From NCBI RefSeq assembly GCF_008630535.1, contig NZ_VWPH01000002.1, positions 248,001 to 312,000 on the forward strand: 64,000 nucleotides of DNA, given 5' to 3'. Each line of letters opens with the position of its first letter. The first letter of the stretch is position 1. The notes beneath the pieces are model-generated. The model was given only the letters and a program-made list of their open reading frames with translations. It did no database searches and was not told the DNA's origin. Of this stretch, positions 1-10,671 are shown in pieces. A program made the position numbers and the translations under genes. The DNA is from Saccharopolyspora hirsuta. Its GTDB lineage: Bacteria > Actinomycetota > Actinomycetes > Mycobacteriales > Pseudonocardiaceae.

Positions 1-116
1 CTGACGCCGTGTATCGGTCATACATCAGTCAGGGCACCCGCAGTCCAGGCGGGCGCTGAGGTTCCGCCACCGGCACCGCCACGCAGAACGAGGTTGGAAA
101 AACCTCATTGAAATTG
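1..116 (+). repeat. 118-bp interspersed repeat, copy A
   Basis: This copy is nearly identical to the reverse complement of 33490-33607, with a few substitutions and small indels, and it may continue beyond the left edge of the window. It begins CTGACGCCGTGTATC, contains a GTGTAT/ATACAT inverted pair, and ends in CATTGAAATTGCG, which is a half-site of the AT-rich palindrome family found elsewhere in the window. No reading frame in it looks coding. A more diverged copy lies at 14527-14612. Confidence 0.85.
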
Positions 117-183
117 CGTCCACCCGGGCGGAGCTAGCGAAGCGCACTGCTGCGGAGGTTGATCCCTGCCGGGATCGGTGATC

Positions 184-426
184 TCACCGCGCTTGGGCGG
201 GGTCGCTGCTGCCCAGGCCCTCGGCCGGGGGACGCGGGGTGACCGGGAGGTCGTCGGGCTGCAGGCAGCCGCCGATCAGCTCGACCACGTCGTCCCGGAC
301 CAGGTAGGAGCCGGGGTTCTCGCACCCGGACTGCAGCACCGCGAAGACCGCCGCGCCGGACAGCGCGGCCGCCGTGACCACGCCCGTGACCAGCGGGAGG
401 GCGCGGTTCGACGTCAGCTTCGACAT
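184..426 (-). CDS. Small membrane-anchored or secreted protein, function unknown
   Basis: An 80-residue protein with an uncleaved or cleavable N-terminal hydrophobic segment (about residues 9-31, rich in Ala, Val, Leu) followed by a short polar tail with two cysteines (in SGCENPG and GGCLQPDD), which could form one disulfide outside the membrane. The tail ends in a Pro/Ala-rich stretch. It is divergent from ilvA across about 160 bp. I do not recognise a named domain. The hydrophobic segment and clean ATG start support it being a real gene; the function is unknown. Confidence 0.6.
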   Translation of the reverse strand: MSKLTSNRALPLVTGVVTAAALSGAAVFAVLQSGCENPGSYLVRDDVVELIGGCLQPDDLPVTPRPPAEGLGSSDPAQAR

Positions 427-587
427 GCTCCCTCCCCATGATCTGGGCGGCGGCCCCGGTGCGCGGTGCCCACCGCCGGAAGTGCTCGGCGGTCGCGCGC
501 GTCGCCCCCTCCGCGACCAGCCGCTCCTTCGAGGGTACCCAACGTGTTGCTCGAGTGACCCCCGGTTCGCGGTGGCACGATTGGCGC

Positions 588-1799
588 ATGCGGCTGGTCG
601 ACCTGGACCGGATCCGGGCCGCGGACGCGGAGCTCGCCGGGATCGCGCGGCGGACCCCGCTCGAGCACTCCCGCGTGCTGGGCGCGCACTGCGCGGGCGA
701 TGTCTACCTGAAGTGCGAGAACCTCCAGCGCACGGGCTCGTTCAAGCTCCGCGGCGCTTACGTGCGGCTGCGGGCGCTCGACGAGGCTCAGCGCGCGGCC
801 GGTGTCGTCGCGGCCAGCGCCGGGAACCACGCGCAGGGCGTCGCGCTGGCCGCGTCGCTGCTCGGCATCCACGCGACGGTGTTCATGCCGGAGCAGGTTC
901 CGCTGCCGAAGCTGGCGGCCACCAAGGCCTACGGCGCCGACGTCCGGCTGCGCGGCGCGGTGCTCGAGGAGACCCTGGCAGCGGCCCGCGAGCACGCTCG
1001 CGACACCGGTGCGGAGTTCATCCACCCCTACGACCACCCGGACATCGTCGCCGGTCAGGGCACGGTCGGCCTGGAGATCCTGGAGCAGCTGCCGGAGGTC
1101 CGCAGCATCGTCGTGCCCACCGGCGGCGGTGGCCTGGTCGCTGGCGTGGCCGCCGCGGTGAAGGCCGAGCACCCGCAGGTCAAGGTGCTGGCGGTGCAGG
1201 CGGAGCAGGCCGCGGCCTGGCCGGTCTCGCTGGCGGCGGGCAAGCCGGTGCGGCTGGCCGAGACCCAGACGGTGGCCGACGGCATCGCCGTCGCCGAGCC
1301 CGGTCCGGTGCCGTTCGCGCACGTCGCGGAGCTGGTCGACGGGGTGTTCACGGTCAGCGAGGAGGCCTTGTCGCGGGCGCTGCTGCTGTGCCTGGAGCGG
1401 GCGAAGCTGGTGGTCGAGCCCGCGGGTGCGGCGGCGGTCGCGGCGCTGCTGGAGCACCCGGAGCAGGTCGTCGCCCCGGCGGTTGCGGTGCTGTCCGGCG
1501 GCAACATCGACCCGCTGCTGCTGCTCCAGCTGATCCAGCACGGCATGACCGCGGCGGGCCGCTACCTGTCGCTGCGCATCCGGCTGCCGGACCGGCCGGG
1601 CTCCCTGGCGGGTCTGCTGGCCAAGCTCGGCGAGCTGACCGCCAACGTCCTGGACATCGAGCACTCGCGGATCTCCGGCGCGCTGGCCCTCGGCGAGGTG
1701 GAGGTGGAGATCTCTCTGGAGACCCGGGGCCCGGAGCACCGCGAACGCGTGGTCCGCGAACTCCGGGCCGCCGGTTTCACCGTCCTCGCCGACCGCTGA
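588..1799 (+). CDS. ilvA: Threonine ammonia-lyase (threonine dehydratase), ACT domain
   Basis: The PLP enzyme deaminates L-threonine to 2-oxobutanoate, the first step of isoleucine synthesis. The PLP lysine is in the GSFKLRGAY motif (Lys53) and the phosphate-binding glycine loop PTGGGGLVAG is at about residues 176-185. A single C-terminal ACT domain (about 326-400) should give allosteric control. At 403 residues it is the short, one-ACT form. The open frame extends upstream to 438, but that extension is Arg-rich and unlike the family; ATG 588 gives the usual N-terminus. No clear Shine-Dalgarno precedes it, so the mRNA may be nearly leaderless. Catabolic (TdcB-like) use cannot be excluded from sequence. 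Confidence 0.93.
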   Translation: MRLVDLDRIRAADAELAGIARRTPLEHSRVLGAHCAGDVYLKCENLQRTGSFKLRGAYVRLRALDEAQRAAGVVAASAGNHAQGVALAASLLGIHATVFMPEQVPLPKLAATKAYGADVRLRGAVLEETLAAAREHARDTGAEFIHPYDHPDIVAGQGTVGLEILEQLPEVRSIVVPTGGGGLVAGVAAAVKAEHPQVKVLAVQAEQAAAWPVSLAAGKPVRLAETQTVADGIAVAEPGPVPFAHVAELVDGVFTVSEEALSRALLLCLERAKLVVEPAGAAAVAALLEHPEQVVAPAVAVLSGGNIDPLLLLQLIQHGMTAAGRYLSLRIRLPDRPGSLAGLLAKLGELTANVLDIEHSRISGALALGEVEVEISLETRGPEHRERVVRELRAAGFTVLADR

Positions 1800-1806
1800 T
1801 CGGGGA

Positions 1807-3111
<1,305 letters not shown>

Positions 3112-3167
3112 TCAGCATTCGATCGGATCCGCTGGATGGATCGGTCAACCCGAGCAGAGGATGAGAC

Positions 3168-3656
3168 GTGGCTGCGAACGCCGAGGCCCTGGACGCGCTG
3201 GACGCGCGCCTGCTGCTGTTGCTGTCCGACGAGCCCCGCCTGGGCGTGCTGGAGTGCTCACGCAGGCTGGGCGTGGCGCGCGGCACCGTGCAGGCCCGGA
3301 TGGACCGGCTGGTGCAGCGCGGCGTCCTGCTGGGGTTCCCGCCGGAGCTGGACCTGGCGGCGATGGGCTACGGCCTGACGGCCTTCGCGGTCCTGGAGAT
3401 CGCCCAGGGCCACCGGGCGCTGGTGGCCGAGCAGCTGGCCGCGATCGACGAGGTGTGCGAGGTGCACGCGACGACCGGCCAGGGCGACCTGTTCGTCCGC
3501 ATGGTGGCCCGCTCCAACGCGGACCTGCAGCGGGTGATCGACGAGATCGTCGGCGTCACCGGGGTCCGCCGCACCTCGACGTCCATCGCCCTGTCCACCC
3601 CGGTGGCCCCCAGAGTCCGCCCCCTCCTGGAACGCCTGGCGAAAACAGCGGAATAG
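3168..3656 (+). CDS. Lrp/AsnC-family transcriptional regulator
   Basis: A 162-residue regulator with an N-terminal winged helix-turn-helix (about 10-60, LDALDARLLLLLSDEPRLGV...VARGTVQARMDRL) and a C-terminal RAM/ACT-like ligand-binding fold (about 70-145). The start is GTG 3168 with AGAGG upstream. It is divergently transcribed from hppD, so control of aromatic amino acid catabolism is the simplest role; homologues of this kind next to hppD have been called HpdR-like. The ligand cannot be read from sequence. Confidence 0.88.
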   Translation: MAANAEALDALDARLLLLLSDEPRLGVLECSRRLGVARGTVQARMDRLVQRGVLLGFPPELDLAAMGYGLTAFAVLEIAQGHRALVAEQLAAIDEVCEVHATTGQGDLFVRMVARSNADLQRVIDEIVGVTGVRRTSTSIALSTPVAPRVRPLLERLAKTAE

Positions 3657-3659
3657 AAA

Positions 3660-3693
3660 GCACCGCGGGCGCCCAACAGAGCGCCCGCGGTGC
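3660..3693. terminator. Bidirectional hairpin terminator
   Basis: Perfect 13-bp arms GCACCGCGGGCGC and GCGCCCGCGGTGC with a 8-nt loop lie between convergent Lrp/AsnC and greA; GGCCTTTTC follows on the plus strand. Confidence 0.8.
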
Positions 3694-3732
3694 GGAGGCC
3701 TTTTCGTGCTCAGCCGGCGCGGCTGCTTCTGA

Positions 3733-4221
3733 TCAGCCGGTGAAGGGCTCGGCCTTGACCAGGGTGACCTTCATCGTGCCGCCGTTGGGCAGCTCGTACT
3801 CGCGGGTCTCGCCCTCCTTGGCGTCCAGGAGCGCCTGGCCCAGCGGCGAGCTCGGGGAGTAGACCTCCAGCTCGCCGTGCGCACCCTCCTCGCGGGTGGC
3901 CAGCAGGAACTTCTCGGTCTCGTCCTCGCCGTCGTAGCGGACGGTCAGCACCGAACCGGGGCGGGCCACACCGGACTCGGTGGGCACGTCGCCGACCTTG
4001 GCGGTGCGCAGCAGCTCCTGCAGCTGGCGGATGCGGGCCTCGATCTGGCCCTGCTCCTCGCGGGCAGCGTGGTAACCGCCGTTCTCCCGGAGGTCGCCCT
4101 CCTCGCGGGCCTCGTTGATCTTCGCGGCGATCACCGGGCGGTTGGCCACGAGCTCGTCCAGCTCACCCTTGAGCCGGTCGTAAGCATCCTGGGTCAGCCA
4201 GGTCACCTGGGTCTCGCTCAC
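3733..4221 (-). CDS. greA: Transcription elongation factor GreA
   Basis: GreA stimulates RNA cleavage by backtracked RNA polymerase. The protein has 162 residues: an N-terminal antiparallel coiled coil (about 5-80) with the acidic tip region ([21 protein letters not shown]) followed by the C-terminal FKBP-like domain ending [17 protein letters not shown] 4221 is chosen because GAGGAG lies 8 nt upstream and the protein then matches the normal family length; the frame stays open further upstream but that stretch is not GreA-like. It is followed downstream only by the convergent terminator. It is a housekeeping gene, syntenic with Rv1080c. Confidence 0.95.
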   Translation of the reverse strand: MSETQVTWLTQDAYDRLKGELDELVANRPVIAAKINEAREEGDLRENGGYHAAREEQGQIEARIRQLQELLRTAKVGDVPTESGVARPGSVLTVRYDGEDETEKFLLATREEGAHGELEVYSPSSPLGQALLDAKEGETREYELPNGGTMKVTLVKAEPFTG

Positions 4222-4412
4222 GGTCACCACTCCTCGTCGACTGCGTCCCGCGACTCCCCGCGGGCCAATTGCATTTCCGCGCTCATTTCTCGGCTGATGG
4301 CCAAGTAACGGAAAAACACGGCCCGCGCGGGGCCGTGCTGTGCTCGACGATAGCACGAACCTACACGCCGAGGGGCTGCATTTTCCCAGCGCCCGGCGTG
4401 GAACGCCTGTCT

Positions 4413-4919
4413 TCACCCGGTTGGCCGCGTGTGGGTGGACAAATATTCAGGAACGTTGTAAGTGCAGCCGTACACCTCCCCGGTGGCCGGTTGGGGGGAC
4501 GTGCGCAACACAGTCTCCTGCCTGGTCACACCATCCGCAGGCTGGATGAGGACTTCCTTGCGGCCGATCTCCTCGCCGGACTTGGCCCGGGAGCGCACCA
4601 CGCACACGGCGGGGCGCTGCGGTTCGTCGCGCTCGACCTCGACCACGATGCGCACGGAGCTGTCGTCGATGATCTCGAAGGCGACCTGCTTGCCCTCGAT
4701 GGGAGCGCTGCCGAGGTTCCGGTAGCCGATGATCGACACGCCCACCAGGGCGACGAGCACGACCGCGTAGAGCAACCAGCGGCGGCCCGGCCGCGGTCGC
4801 GTCGCCTTCGCGCGCGACCCGTACCGGTCCTGCGGGATCTGCGGGTGCGTCACCGGCTCGGGAAGCCTTTCGCCTGCGGTCTTGCCGCCCCCGCTGGCGG
4901 GGGCTGGCGCTCGGTCCAT
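4413..4919 (-). CDS. DUF4307 membrane protein
   Basis: A 168-residue protein with a basic N-terminal cytoplasmic region, a single transmembrane segment ([21 protein letters not shown], about 47-67) and an extracytoplasmic beta-rich domain with two cysteines (AVCVV and YGCTY). This is the actinobacterial DUF4307 architecture (Rv1081c-like). ATG 4919 is preferred over an upstream ATG at 4937 because GGTGGG precedes it. The gene lies between greA and the divergent mca, the same neighbourhood as in mycobacteria. The function is unknown. Confidence 0.88.
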   Translation of the reverse strand: MDRAPAPASGGGKTAGERLPEPVTHPQIPQDRYGSRAKATRPRPGRRWLLYAVVLVALVGVSIIGYRNLGSAPIEGKQVAFEIIDDSSVRIVVEVERDEPQRPAVCVVRSRAKSGEEIGRKEVLIQPADGVTRQETVLRTSPQPATGEVYGCTYNVPEYLSTHTRPTG

Positions 4920-5040
4920 CGGACCCACCGGGAACAATGGGGCCCGACATCCACGTTAAGTATCCCTGGGGTGTCCTGCGGCCTGTCAGCGGGGCCGTGT
5001 TCAGGAGAGATGCTGCATAGCAGGAGGGGACTACCGGGCG

Positions 5041-5922
5041 ATGGCGGACAAGCTGCGGCTGATGACGGTGCACGCGCACCCGGATGACGAGTCCAGCAAG
5101 GGTGCCGCGACCACTGCGCGCTACGTGGCCGACGGGCACGAGGTGATGGTGGTCACCTGCACGGGGGGTGAAGCGGGCAGCATCCTCAACCCGGCCATGG
5201 ACCGGCCCGAGGTCGTCGAGAACCTCTCGGAGATCCGCCGCGAGGAGATGGCGAAGGCGGCCGAGATCCTCGGCGTGCAGCACCGCTGGCTGGGCTTCGT
5301 GGACTCCGGCCTGCCGGAGGGCGACCCGCCCCCGCCGCTGCCGGAGGGCGTGTTCGCCACCACCCCGCTGGAGGTGTCCACCCGCGAGCTGGTCAAGGTG
5401 ATCCGGGAGTTCCGCCCGCACGTGGTGATCACCTACGACGAGAACGGCGGCTACCCGCACCCGGACCACATCCGGTGCCACGAGATCTCGGTGGCGGCCT
5501 TCGACGCGGCCGGTGACCCCGACCTGTACCAGGACGCCGGGGAGCCCTGGCAGCCGCTGAAGCTGTACTATTCGCACGGCTTCTCCCGGAAGCGCATGCA
5601 CCTGTTCCACGAGGCGCTGCTGGCGCGGGGCATGGAGTCGCCCTACGGCGAGTGGCTGGCGAAGTGGGACTCCTCGCGCCCGGACCCCGACGACCGGGTC
5701 ACCACGCGGGTCGAGTGCGCCGAGTACTTCCCGCAGCGCGATGACGCGTTGCGCGCCCACGCCACCCAGATCGACCCGAACAGCCGGTGGTTCGCGGTGC
5801 CGCTGGACGTCCAGCAGGAGCTGTGGCCGACCGAGGACTACGAGCTGGTCCGGTCCCTGGTCGACACCACGTTGCCGGAGGACGACCTGTTCTCCGGCGT
5901 GCAGGAGAAGGTGTGCGCATGA
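5041..5922 (+). CDS. mca: Mycothiol S-conjugate amidase
   Basis: A zinc amidase of the LmbE-like family that cleaves mycothiol conjugates of toxins and antibiotics into a mercapturic acid, which is exported, and GlcN-Ins, which is recycled. At 293 residues it is full length. The zinc motif AHPDDE is at residues 12-17 and the second zinc histidine is in HPDH (140-143). The C-terminal region [12 protein letters not shown] distinguishes Mca from the deacetylase MshB, though the two are close relatives. AGGAGG is 11 nt upstream of the ATG. The stop overlaps the next start (ATGA), so the two genes are translationally coupled. Confidence 0.95.
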   Translation: MADKLRLMTVHAHPDDESSKGAATTARYVADGHEVMVVTCTGGEAGSILNPAMDRPEVVENLSEIRREEMAKAAEILGVQHRWLGFVDSGLPEGDPPPPLPEGVFATTPLEVSTRELVKVIREFRPHVVITYDENGGYPHPDHIRCHEISVAAFDAAGDPDLYQDAGEPWQPLKLYYSHGFSRKRMHLFHEALLARGMESPYGEWLAKWDSSRPDPDDRVTTRVECAEYFPQRDDALRAHATQIDPNSRWFAVPLDVQQELWPTEDYELVRSLVDTTLPEDDLFSGVQEKVCA

Positions 5923-6248
5923 CTGCCCTGGAAACCGCGGCCCACGTGCTCGCGCAGGCCCCGGCACCGCCGAACGACCCGGGCGGGCAGGGCGAGGACT
6001 TCGGCAAGTCCTCCCCGGTCGGCCTGGTGCTGCTGATCCTGTTCGCGGTGGCGGTGGTGTTCCTGATCCGCTCGATGACCAAGCACCTGCGCAAGCTGCC
6101 GGTGGTCTTCGACGAGGAGAAGGCCGCCGCAGCGGCCCCGGCGAAGGTGAAGCGCGCCGAAGCGGCCCGCGAAGCGGAGGCCGCGAAGGCGGAAGCCGAA
6201 GCGAACGAGAAGGAGGAGCCGAAGCCCGACAAGGGCGAAGGCTCGTAG
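5919..6248 (+). CDS. Small single-span membrane protein (Rv1083-like)
   Basis: A 109-residue protein whose ATG overlaps the mca stop (ATGA). It has a short N-terminal part, one transmembrane segment ([20 protein letters not shown], about 31-50) and a long charged Ala/Glu/Lys-rich cytoplasmic tail predicted to be helical or coiled. The position after mca is conserved in mycolic actinobacteria (Rv1083). The function is unknown; translational coupling to mca suggests a related membrane role. Confidence 0.8.
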   Translation: MTALETAAHVLAQAPAPPNDPGGQGEDFGKSSPVGLVLLILFAVAVVFLIRSMTKHLRKLPVVFDEEKAAAAAPAKVKRAEAAREAEAAKAEAEANEKEEPKPDKGEGS

Positions 6249-6260
6249 CCGACAGGAGGA

Positions 6261-6293
6261 GCGGGGCCGTCCTGGATTTCCGGGCGGCCCCGC
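6261..6293 (+). terminator. Hairpin terminator after the mca operon
   Basis: GCGGGGCCGTCC pairs with GGGCGGCCCCGC (one mismatch), followed by a TTCCGTTTT tract. Confidence 0.75.
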
Positions 6294-6325
6294 TTCCGTT
6301 TTCAGCGATGGGTCTCCGGAATCCT

Positions 6326-8347
6326 TCAGCCGTCGTCGGCCGGTGTCCGCTCGTGGCCGAGCTGGCTGAAGCGGGGACCCTGCCAGGACTCGTCGATGCG
6401 GGTGACGAGGGCTCGGGTCTTGGCGGGCAGGTCGTCCGGCAGCCCGTGTTCGAGGAGCTCGAAGTAGCTGGGCAGGTCGTCGTCCAGCACGGGCAGGTTG
6501 ATCGTGCCCCACAGCCCGCGGTGCAGGCAGTGCCCGGCTTCGTCCGGGAGCCTTTCCGCCGCCGGGGTGGAGACCAGCGACTCGCGCGGATCGGTGAGCC
6601 GCAGCTCGATCCGGCCGCGGGTGAGTTCACGCAGTTCGCGCGGCAGGTCGTCCCAGCGGTTGGCGGTGACGACCAGGTGGATGCCGTGCTCCGGTCCGCG
6701 CCGGGCCAGGCGCAGCACGCGGTCGGCGAGGCCGGGGTGCTGGTGCACTTCCGGCCATTCGTCGACGACCAGGAAGTGATCGGTGGCCTCTTCGCCGAGA
6801 TCGGCTTCGGCGCGCCTGCGGCGGAAGTCGGCGGTGGAGTCGATCTCCTCCGAGGCGAAGCACCGGATCCTCCGGTCCAAAGTGGATTCGAGGTGCGCCA
6901 GGACCTGGTCGACCTGCTCGCGGTCGAAGCTGGGCGCGACGGCTCTGCTGTGCGGGAGGTTCCGCAGCGGCAGCAGGCCGTTGCCGCCGAAAGCCAGGCA
7001 GTGGAAGCGGACTTCGGTCGGGGTGCTGGTCAGGGCCAGCGCCATCAGCGTGGTCAGCACCGCGGTCGTCTTGCCGCTGCCGGGGCGCCCGACGATCGCG
7101 AGCCTGCTTTCGGCGCCGGTGAAGTCCAGGCGCAGTGGGTCCTGCCGGTGTTCACGCGGGTTGTCGACAGTTCCGATGGTGACGGCAGGCGGCGATGCGG
7201 TCTCGGCGCCGAAGCCGCGGTCCTCGCTGGTGGTCAGCCGGGGCAGCGGGGCGTCCACGCCGGACGGCTGTTCTTGCCCGGGTGGTGGCAGAACGAGCTG
7301 CCGAGCCGGTCGCGCTTGGTTTCGCACCCGGTCCGCGAACAGCTTGTAGGCCGGGACGGGGTAGTCGGGGGAACTCGACGGGTGCGGCAGATCCGCACGG
7401 GCGGTGCGGAACGGTTGCGCCCCCAGGTAGCCGTGGCCGAGGGGTAGCTGCGCCGCTCGGTCGTTTCCCAGCAGCGCCTGGGAAGTGCGCTTGGACAAGA
7501 ACTTCAGCACTACCTGCTCGAACATGCCGATGAGGTGATCGGGCAGTTTCGAGGTGTAAGAGCTGAAGAGCAGTCTGATCCCCAGATCGCCCGCAGACAT
7601 CAGCCTTCTCAGCGTCTGGTCGAAGCCGGGAGCTGCTTCGAGGAAGTGGGAGAGGCGGTTGATCGCCACCACCAGCATCGGCATCGGATCGAGCTGGGTC
7701 TGCGGCTGGATCATCTGGTAGTCGGTGAACTTCTGCGTGGACAGCGCGGAGAGGAGGCTGGCTCGCCTCTCCAGCTCGCCTTCCAGCGCGGTGGTGATCC
7801 GGTGTTCGTCGGAGGCGTTCGCGCCGATCGCCTGGATCGCTGCGGCGTGCGGAAGGTCGCCGATCGAGTTCCAGGTCGGGTCGCTGTAGCTGTCGCCCAC
7901 GCAAATAAAGTTGATCTCCGCCGGGGAGTGCGTTGCGGCCATCCCGAACAGGATGCTGTGCAGGAGCTGGGAACTGCCCTGCTCGGCGCCGCTGAAGATG
8001 CCGACCGCGGTCTTGGACCCGAGCAGGTCGAGCAGCAGCGGCTGCTGGTTCTCGTCCAAGCCGATGGGAACTCGGTAGCGCTGGTCGACATCCCGCGGCT
8101 GCCAGATCTTGCTCAGGTCGAACCGGAGCGGATCGCCGATGCCAGCGAGGGCGAACATGTCGATCGGCTCTTCGGGCTTCGGCTCGGTGCGGATGACCTG
8201 CGTCGCTTCCGCGACCGGTGGTGGAGGTGACGGCGCGGTGGGGCGCGGTGGCATCGAGGGCCGGGCGGGTGGCGGCCCTGGTGGCATGCCGGGCGGCGGT
8301 CCTGCCGGGCGCGGATTCGGTTGGAACTGCGGGTGCCCTGGTTGCAA
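6326..8347 (-). CDS. Orphan EccC-like type VII secretion ATPase (FtsK/SpoIIIE family)
   Basis: The start is TTG 8347, with AGGGGG 7 nt upstream; no ATG or GTG is available nearby. The 673-residue protein opens with a Pro-rich tail (about 1-60) and has two ATPase modules like the EccCb half of EccC. The first P-loop region (about 116-130, FSGAEQGSSQ) lacks the Walker lysine and is degenerate. The second is intact: Walker A GRPGSGKT (420-427) and Walker B HFLVVDEW (524-531). There is no transmembrane segment or DUF690 region, and no EccB, EccD, EccE, MycP or WXG100 gene is nearby. It lies between conserved backbone genes and a sugar operon, so it is a stand-alone motor, possibly serving a distant ESX machine. 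Confidence 0.8.
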   Translation of the reverse strand: MQPGHPQFQPNPRPAGPPPGMPPGPPPARPSMPPRPTAPSPPPPVAEATQVIRTEPKPEEPIDMFALAGIGDPLRFDLSKIWQPRDVDQRYRVPIGLDENQQPLLLDLLGSKTAVGIFSGAEQGSSQLLHSILFGMAATHSPAEINFICVGDSYSDPTWNSIGDLPHAAAIQAIGANASDEHRITTALEGELERRASLLSALSTQKFTDYQMIQPQTQLDPMPMLVVAINRLSHFLEAAPGFDQTLRRLMSAGDLGIRLLFSSYTSKLPDHLIGMFEQVVLKFLSKRTSQALLGNDRAAQLPLGHGYLGAQPFRTARADLPHPSSSPDYPVPAYKLFADRVRNQARPARQLVLPPPGQEQPSGVDAPLPRLTTSEDRGFGAETASPPAVTIGTVDNPREHRQDPLRLDFTGAESRLAIVGRPGSGKTTAVLTTLMALALTSTPTEVRFHCLAFGGNGLLPLRNLPHSRAVAPSFDREQVDQVLAHLESTLDRRIRCFASEEIDSTADFRRRRAEADLGEEATDHFLVVDEWPEVHQHPGLADRVLRLARRGPEHGIHLVVTANRWDDLPRELRELTRGRIELRLTDPRESLVSTPAAERLPDEAGHCLHRGLWGTINLPVLDDDLPSYFELLEHGLPDDLPAKTRALVTRIDESWQGPRFSQLGHERTPADDG

Positions 8348-8429
8348 CGGAGATCCCCCTGGTCGATCAACTTCCGCTGGAACCGTAGTGGATTCGGGTA
8401 CCGCGACGGCCGTCTTTCGGGCACGTTCG

Positions 8430-8457
8430 CGGGTGCGCAGGCACACCTGCGCACCCG
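8430..8457 (-). terminator. Hairpin terminator after the polyol operon
   Basis: Perfect 12-bp arms CGGGTGCGCAGG and CCTGCGCACCCG around a CACA loop, 6 bp beyond the xylulokinase stop on the minus strand. Confidence 0.7.
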
Positions 8458-8463
8458 GTCCCG

Positions 8464-9861
8464 TCAGCCGCCGTGGACCTGGGCGAAGGCCTCGTGGTGG
8501 TGGCGGCGGATTCGCTCGCCCGCCGACTCGTCGGTGACCTCCAGCTCCGTCGCGCCGGTCAGCGCCCAGTCCGGCTGCTGGCCGGTCAGGGCCCAGGCGG
8601 CTTGGCGCGCCGCGCCGAGGGCGACGTACTCCGCTGGGGCGGGCACCGTCACCGGGACTCCGAACACCTGCGGCGCCGCGACCTGCACCGCCTTCGACTG
8701 CGCCGCGCCGCCGATCAGCAGCACCCGGCGCACCTCGACGCCCTGTTCGCGCAGCGCGTCGACGCCCGCTGCGAGGCCGCAGAGCATTCCCTCGACCGCT
8801 GCGCGGGCCAGGTTCTGCGGGGTCATGTTGTCGCGGCGCAGGCCGAGGAGGGTGCCGCTGGCGTCCGGGAGGGTCGGGGTGCGCTCGCCGTCCAGGTACG
8901 GCAGCAGGACCAGGTCGTCCGCGCCCGGCGCGGCCTGGCAGGCCAGCCGGTCGAACTCGGCCATCTCCACGCCCAGCAGCGCGGCCGTCGAGGTGAGCAC
9001 GCGGGCCGCGTTGAGCGTGCACACCAGCGGCAGGAACCTCCCGGTGGCGTCGGCGAATCCGGCGATCGTGCCGGTGGCGTCGGCGCTCGGTTGCTCCGCC
9101 GAGGCGAACACCGTGCCGCTGGTGCCGAGGGACACCACGACGTCGCCGGGACCGATCGCCAGGCCCAGCGCGGCGCCCATGTTGTCCCCGGTCCCCGCCG
9201 ACACCAGCTTGCCGTCCGGGGTGCGCCCGGCCGGTTCGGCCGGGTCGAGGACGCGGGGCGTGCGCGGGGTGCGGCCGCCGAAGGCGGTGGCCAACACGTC
9301 CGGCCGGTACCGGCCCTCGCGGGGCGACCAGTAGCCGGTGCCGGAGGCGTCGCCGCGGTCGGTGACCATCTCGCCGGTCAGCCGCCAGGTCAGCCAGTCG
9401 TGCGGGAGCAGGACGTCGGTGACCCGGTCGGCCAGCTGCGGCTCGTGCTCGGCCATCCACCGCAGCTTGCTGATCGTGAAGCTGGCGACCGGCACCAAGC
9501 CGACCGCGTCGGCGCAGGCCTGCGCGCCGCCGAGCTCCTCGGTCAGGTCGAGCGCGGCCTGCGCGGAGCGGTTGTCGTTCCACAGCAGCGCCGGGCGGAC
9601 CACCTCGCCGCGCTCGTCCAGCGCGACCAGGCCGTGCTGCTGCGCCGCGACGCCGATGCCGACCACGTCGTCGAGCAGACCGTCGGTGGCGGTGGTGAGC
9701 GCGCGCCACCAGTCCGCGGGGTCGGCGACCGTGCCGTCCGGGTGCGGGGCGCGTCCCTCCCGCACCACCCGGCCGGTCTCGCCGTCGCACACCACGACCT
9801 TGGTGGACTGGGTGGAGGAGTCGACCCCGGCGACCAGGCCCGGGCTGTCAACTGATGGCAT
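8464..9861 (-). CDS. xylB: Xylulokinase-like FGGY kinase
   Basis: A 465-residue FGGY-family kinase, probably phosphorylating D-xylulose to xylulose-5-phosphate. The N-terminal ATPase fold begins [15 protein letters not shown] and carries [11 protein letters not shown] and LLWNDNRS, which resemble xylulokinases; the C-terminal half has [20 protein letters not shown] 9861 is 14 bp inside the end of the DeoR gene, so translation is coupled. The order dehydrogenase, regulator, kinase suggests oxidation of a polyol (xylitol, D-arabitol or sorbitol type) to a ketopentose followed by phosphorylation. D-ribulose as substrate is an alternative. Confidence 0.85.
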   Translation of the reverse strand: MPSVDSPGLVAGVDSSTQSTKVVVCDGETGRVVREGRAPHPDGTVADPADWWRALTTATDGLLDDVVGIGVAAQQHGLVALDERGEVVRPALLWNDNRSAQAALDLTEELGGAQACADAVGLVPVASFTISKLRWMAEHEPQLADRVTDVLLPHDWLTWRLTGEMVTDRGDASGTGYWSPREGRYRPDVLATAFGGRTPRTPRVLDPAEPAGRTPDGKLVSAGTGDNMGAALGLAIGPGDVVVSLGTSGTVFASAEQPSADATGTIAGFADATGRFLPLVCTLNAARVLTSTAALLGVEMAEFDRLACQAAPGADDLVLLPYLDGERTPTLPDASGTLLGLRRDNMTPQNLARAAVEGMLCGLAAGVDALREQGVEVRRVLLIGGAAQSKAVQVAAPQVFGVPVTVPAPAEYVALGAARQAAWALTGQQPDWALTGATELEVTDESAGERIRRHHHEAFAQVHGG

Positions 9862-10669
9862 CGGTTCCCCTGTCTGGCTCGGGTACGGGCACGACGCGCA
9901 CCTCGGTGCCGAGGCCGCGGATCGCGTCGAGTTCCGGCGCCGGCGCGGCGGCGTCGGTGAACACCAGGTCGTAGGCACCCACGTCGCCGTGCGCGAACGG
10001 GGCGCTCTTGCCGAACTTCGAGTGGTCGACCAGCAGCACGGTGCGCTCCGCGCGCCCGACGATCCGCTGCTTGATCTCGGCGTAGTCCCGGACCGGGTGG
10101 AACAGGTGGCCCTCGGTGACCGCCGCGGCCGACACGAACGACACGTCGGCGTGCAGGCCGTCCAGCGCCTTGAGCACCTCCGGACCGGTGCACGAGTCGA
10201 ACTCGGCGCGGTAGCGGCCGCCGAGCAGGCCCACCTCGTGCCCGGCCCCGGCGAGGATCTGCGCGACGGTGAGCGAGTTGGTGAACACCCGCAGCGCCGC
10301 GACCTCGGCGATCCGGCGGGCCAGCGGGAACACCGTGCTGGAGTCGTCCACCAGCAGCGTCATGCCCGGCTCGACCTCGGCGGCGGCCGCGGCGGCCAGC
10401 GCCTCCTTCTCGGCGACCTGCAGCCCGACCCGGAAGCGCGTCGCGGTCTCCAGCGTCAGCGACGGGTACGCCGTGACCCGGCCGCGCAGCTTGCGCACCA
10501 GCCGCCGGTCGACCAGCGCGTCGAGGTCGCGGTGCATCGTCATCAGGCTGACCCCGAAGTGCCCGGCGAGGTCGGTGATCCGGACCTCGCCGTGCTCGAT
10601 GACCTGCCGCAGCACGTCCTGCCGCCGCTGCTCGACCACGGCGTCCGGCGGCCGCGCCCTGCCCCCCAC
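9848..10669 (-). CDS. DeoR-family transcriptional regulator
   Basis: A 273-residue repressor-type protein: N-terminal DeoR helix-turn-helix (about 15-70, [27 protein letters not shown]) and a C-terminal sugar-phosphate sensing domain (about 85-250) with [13 protein letters not shown] and the conserved VDHSKFGK motif. GTG 10669 is 2 bp after the dehydrogenase stop, with AGGAG overlapping that stop. It is most likely the autogenous regulator of this polyol operon and would sense a phosphorylated sugar made by the kinase. Confidence 0.87.
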   Translation of the reverse strand: MGGRARPPDAVVEQRRQDVLRQVIEHGEVRITDLAGHFGVSLMTMHRDLDALVDRRLVRKLRGRVTAYPSLTLETATRFRVGLQVAEKEALAAAAAAEVEPGMTLLVDDSSTVFPLARRIAEVAALRVFTNSLTVAQILAGAGHEVGLLGGRYRAEFDSCTGPEVLKALDGLHADVSFVSAAAVTEGHLFHPVRDYAEIKQRIVGRAERTVLLVDHSKFGKSAPFAHGDVGAYDLVFTDAAAPAPELDAIRGLGTEVRVVPVPEPDRGTDAIS

Positions 10670-10671
10670 GG

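Noticed and set aside
6326-9790. A 1154-codon fusion of EccC with an upstream region
   Set aside because: The upstream part is the shadow of xylB. TTG 8347 with AGGGGG explains the real EccC-like start.
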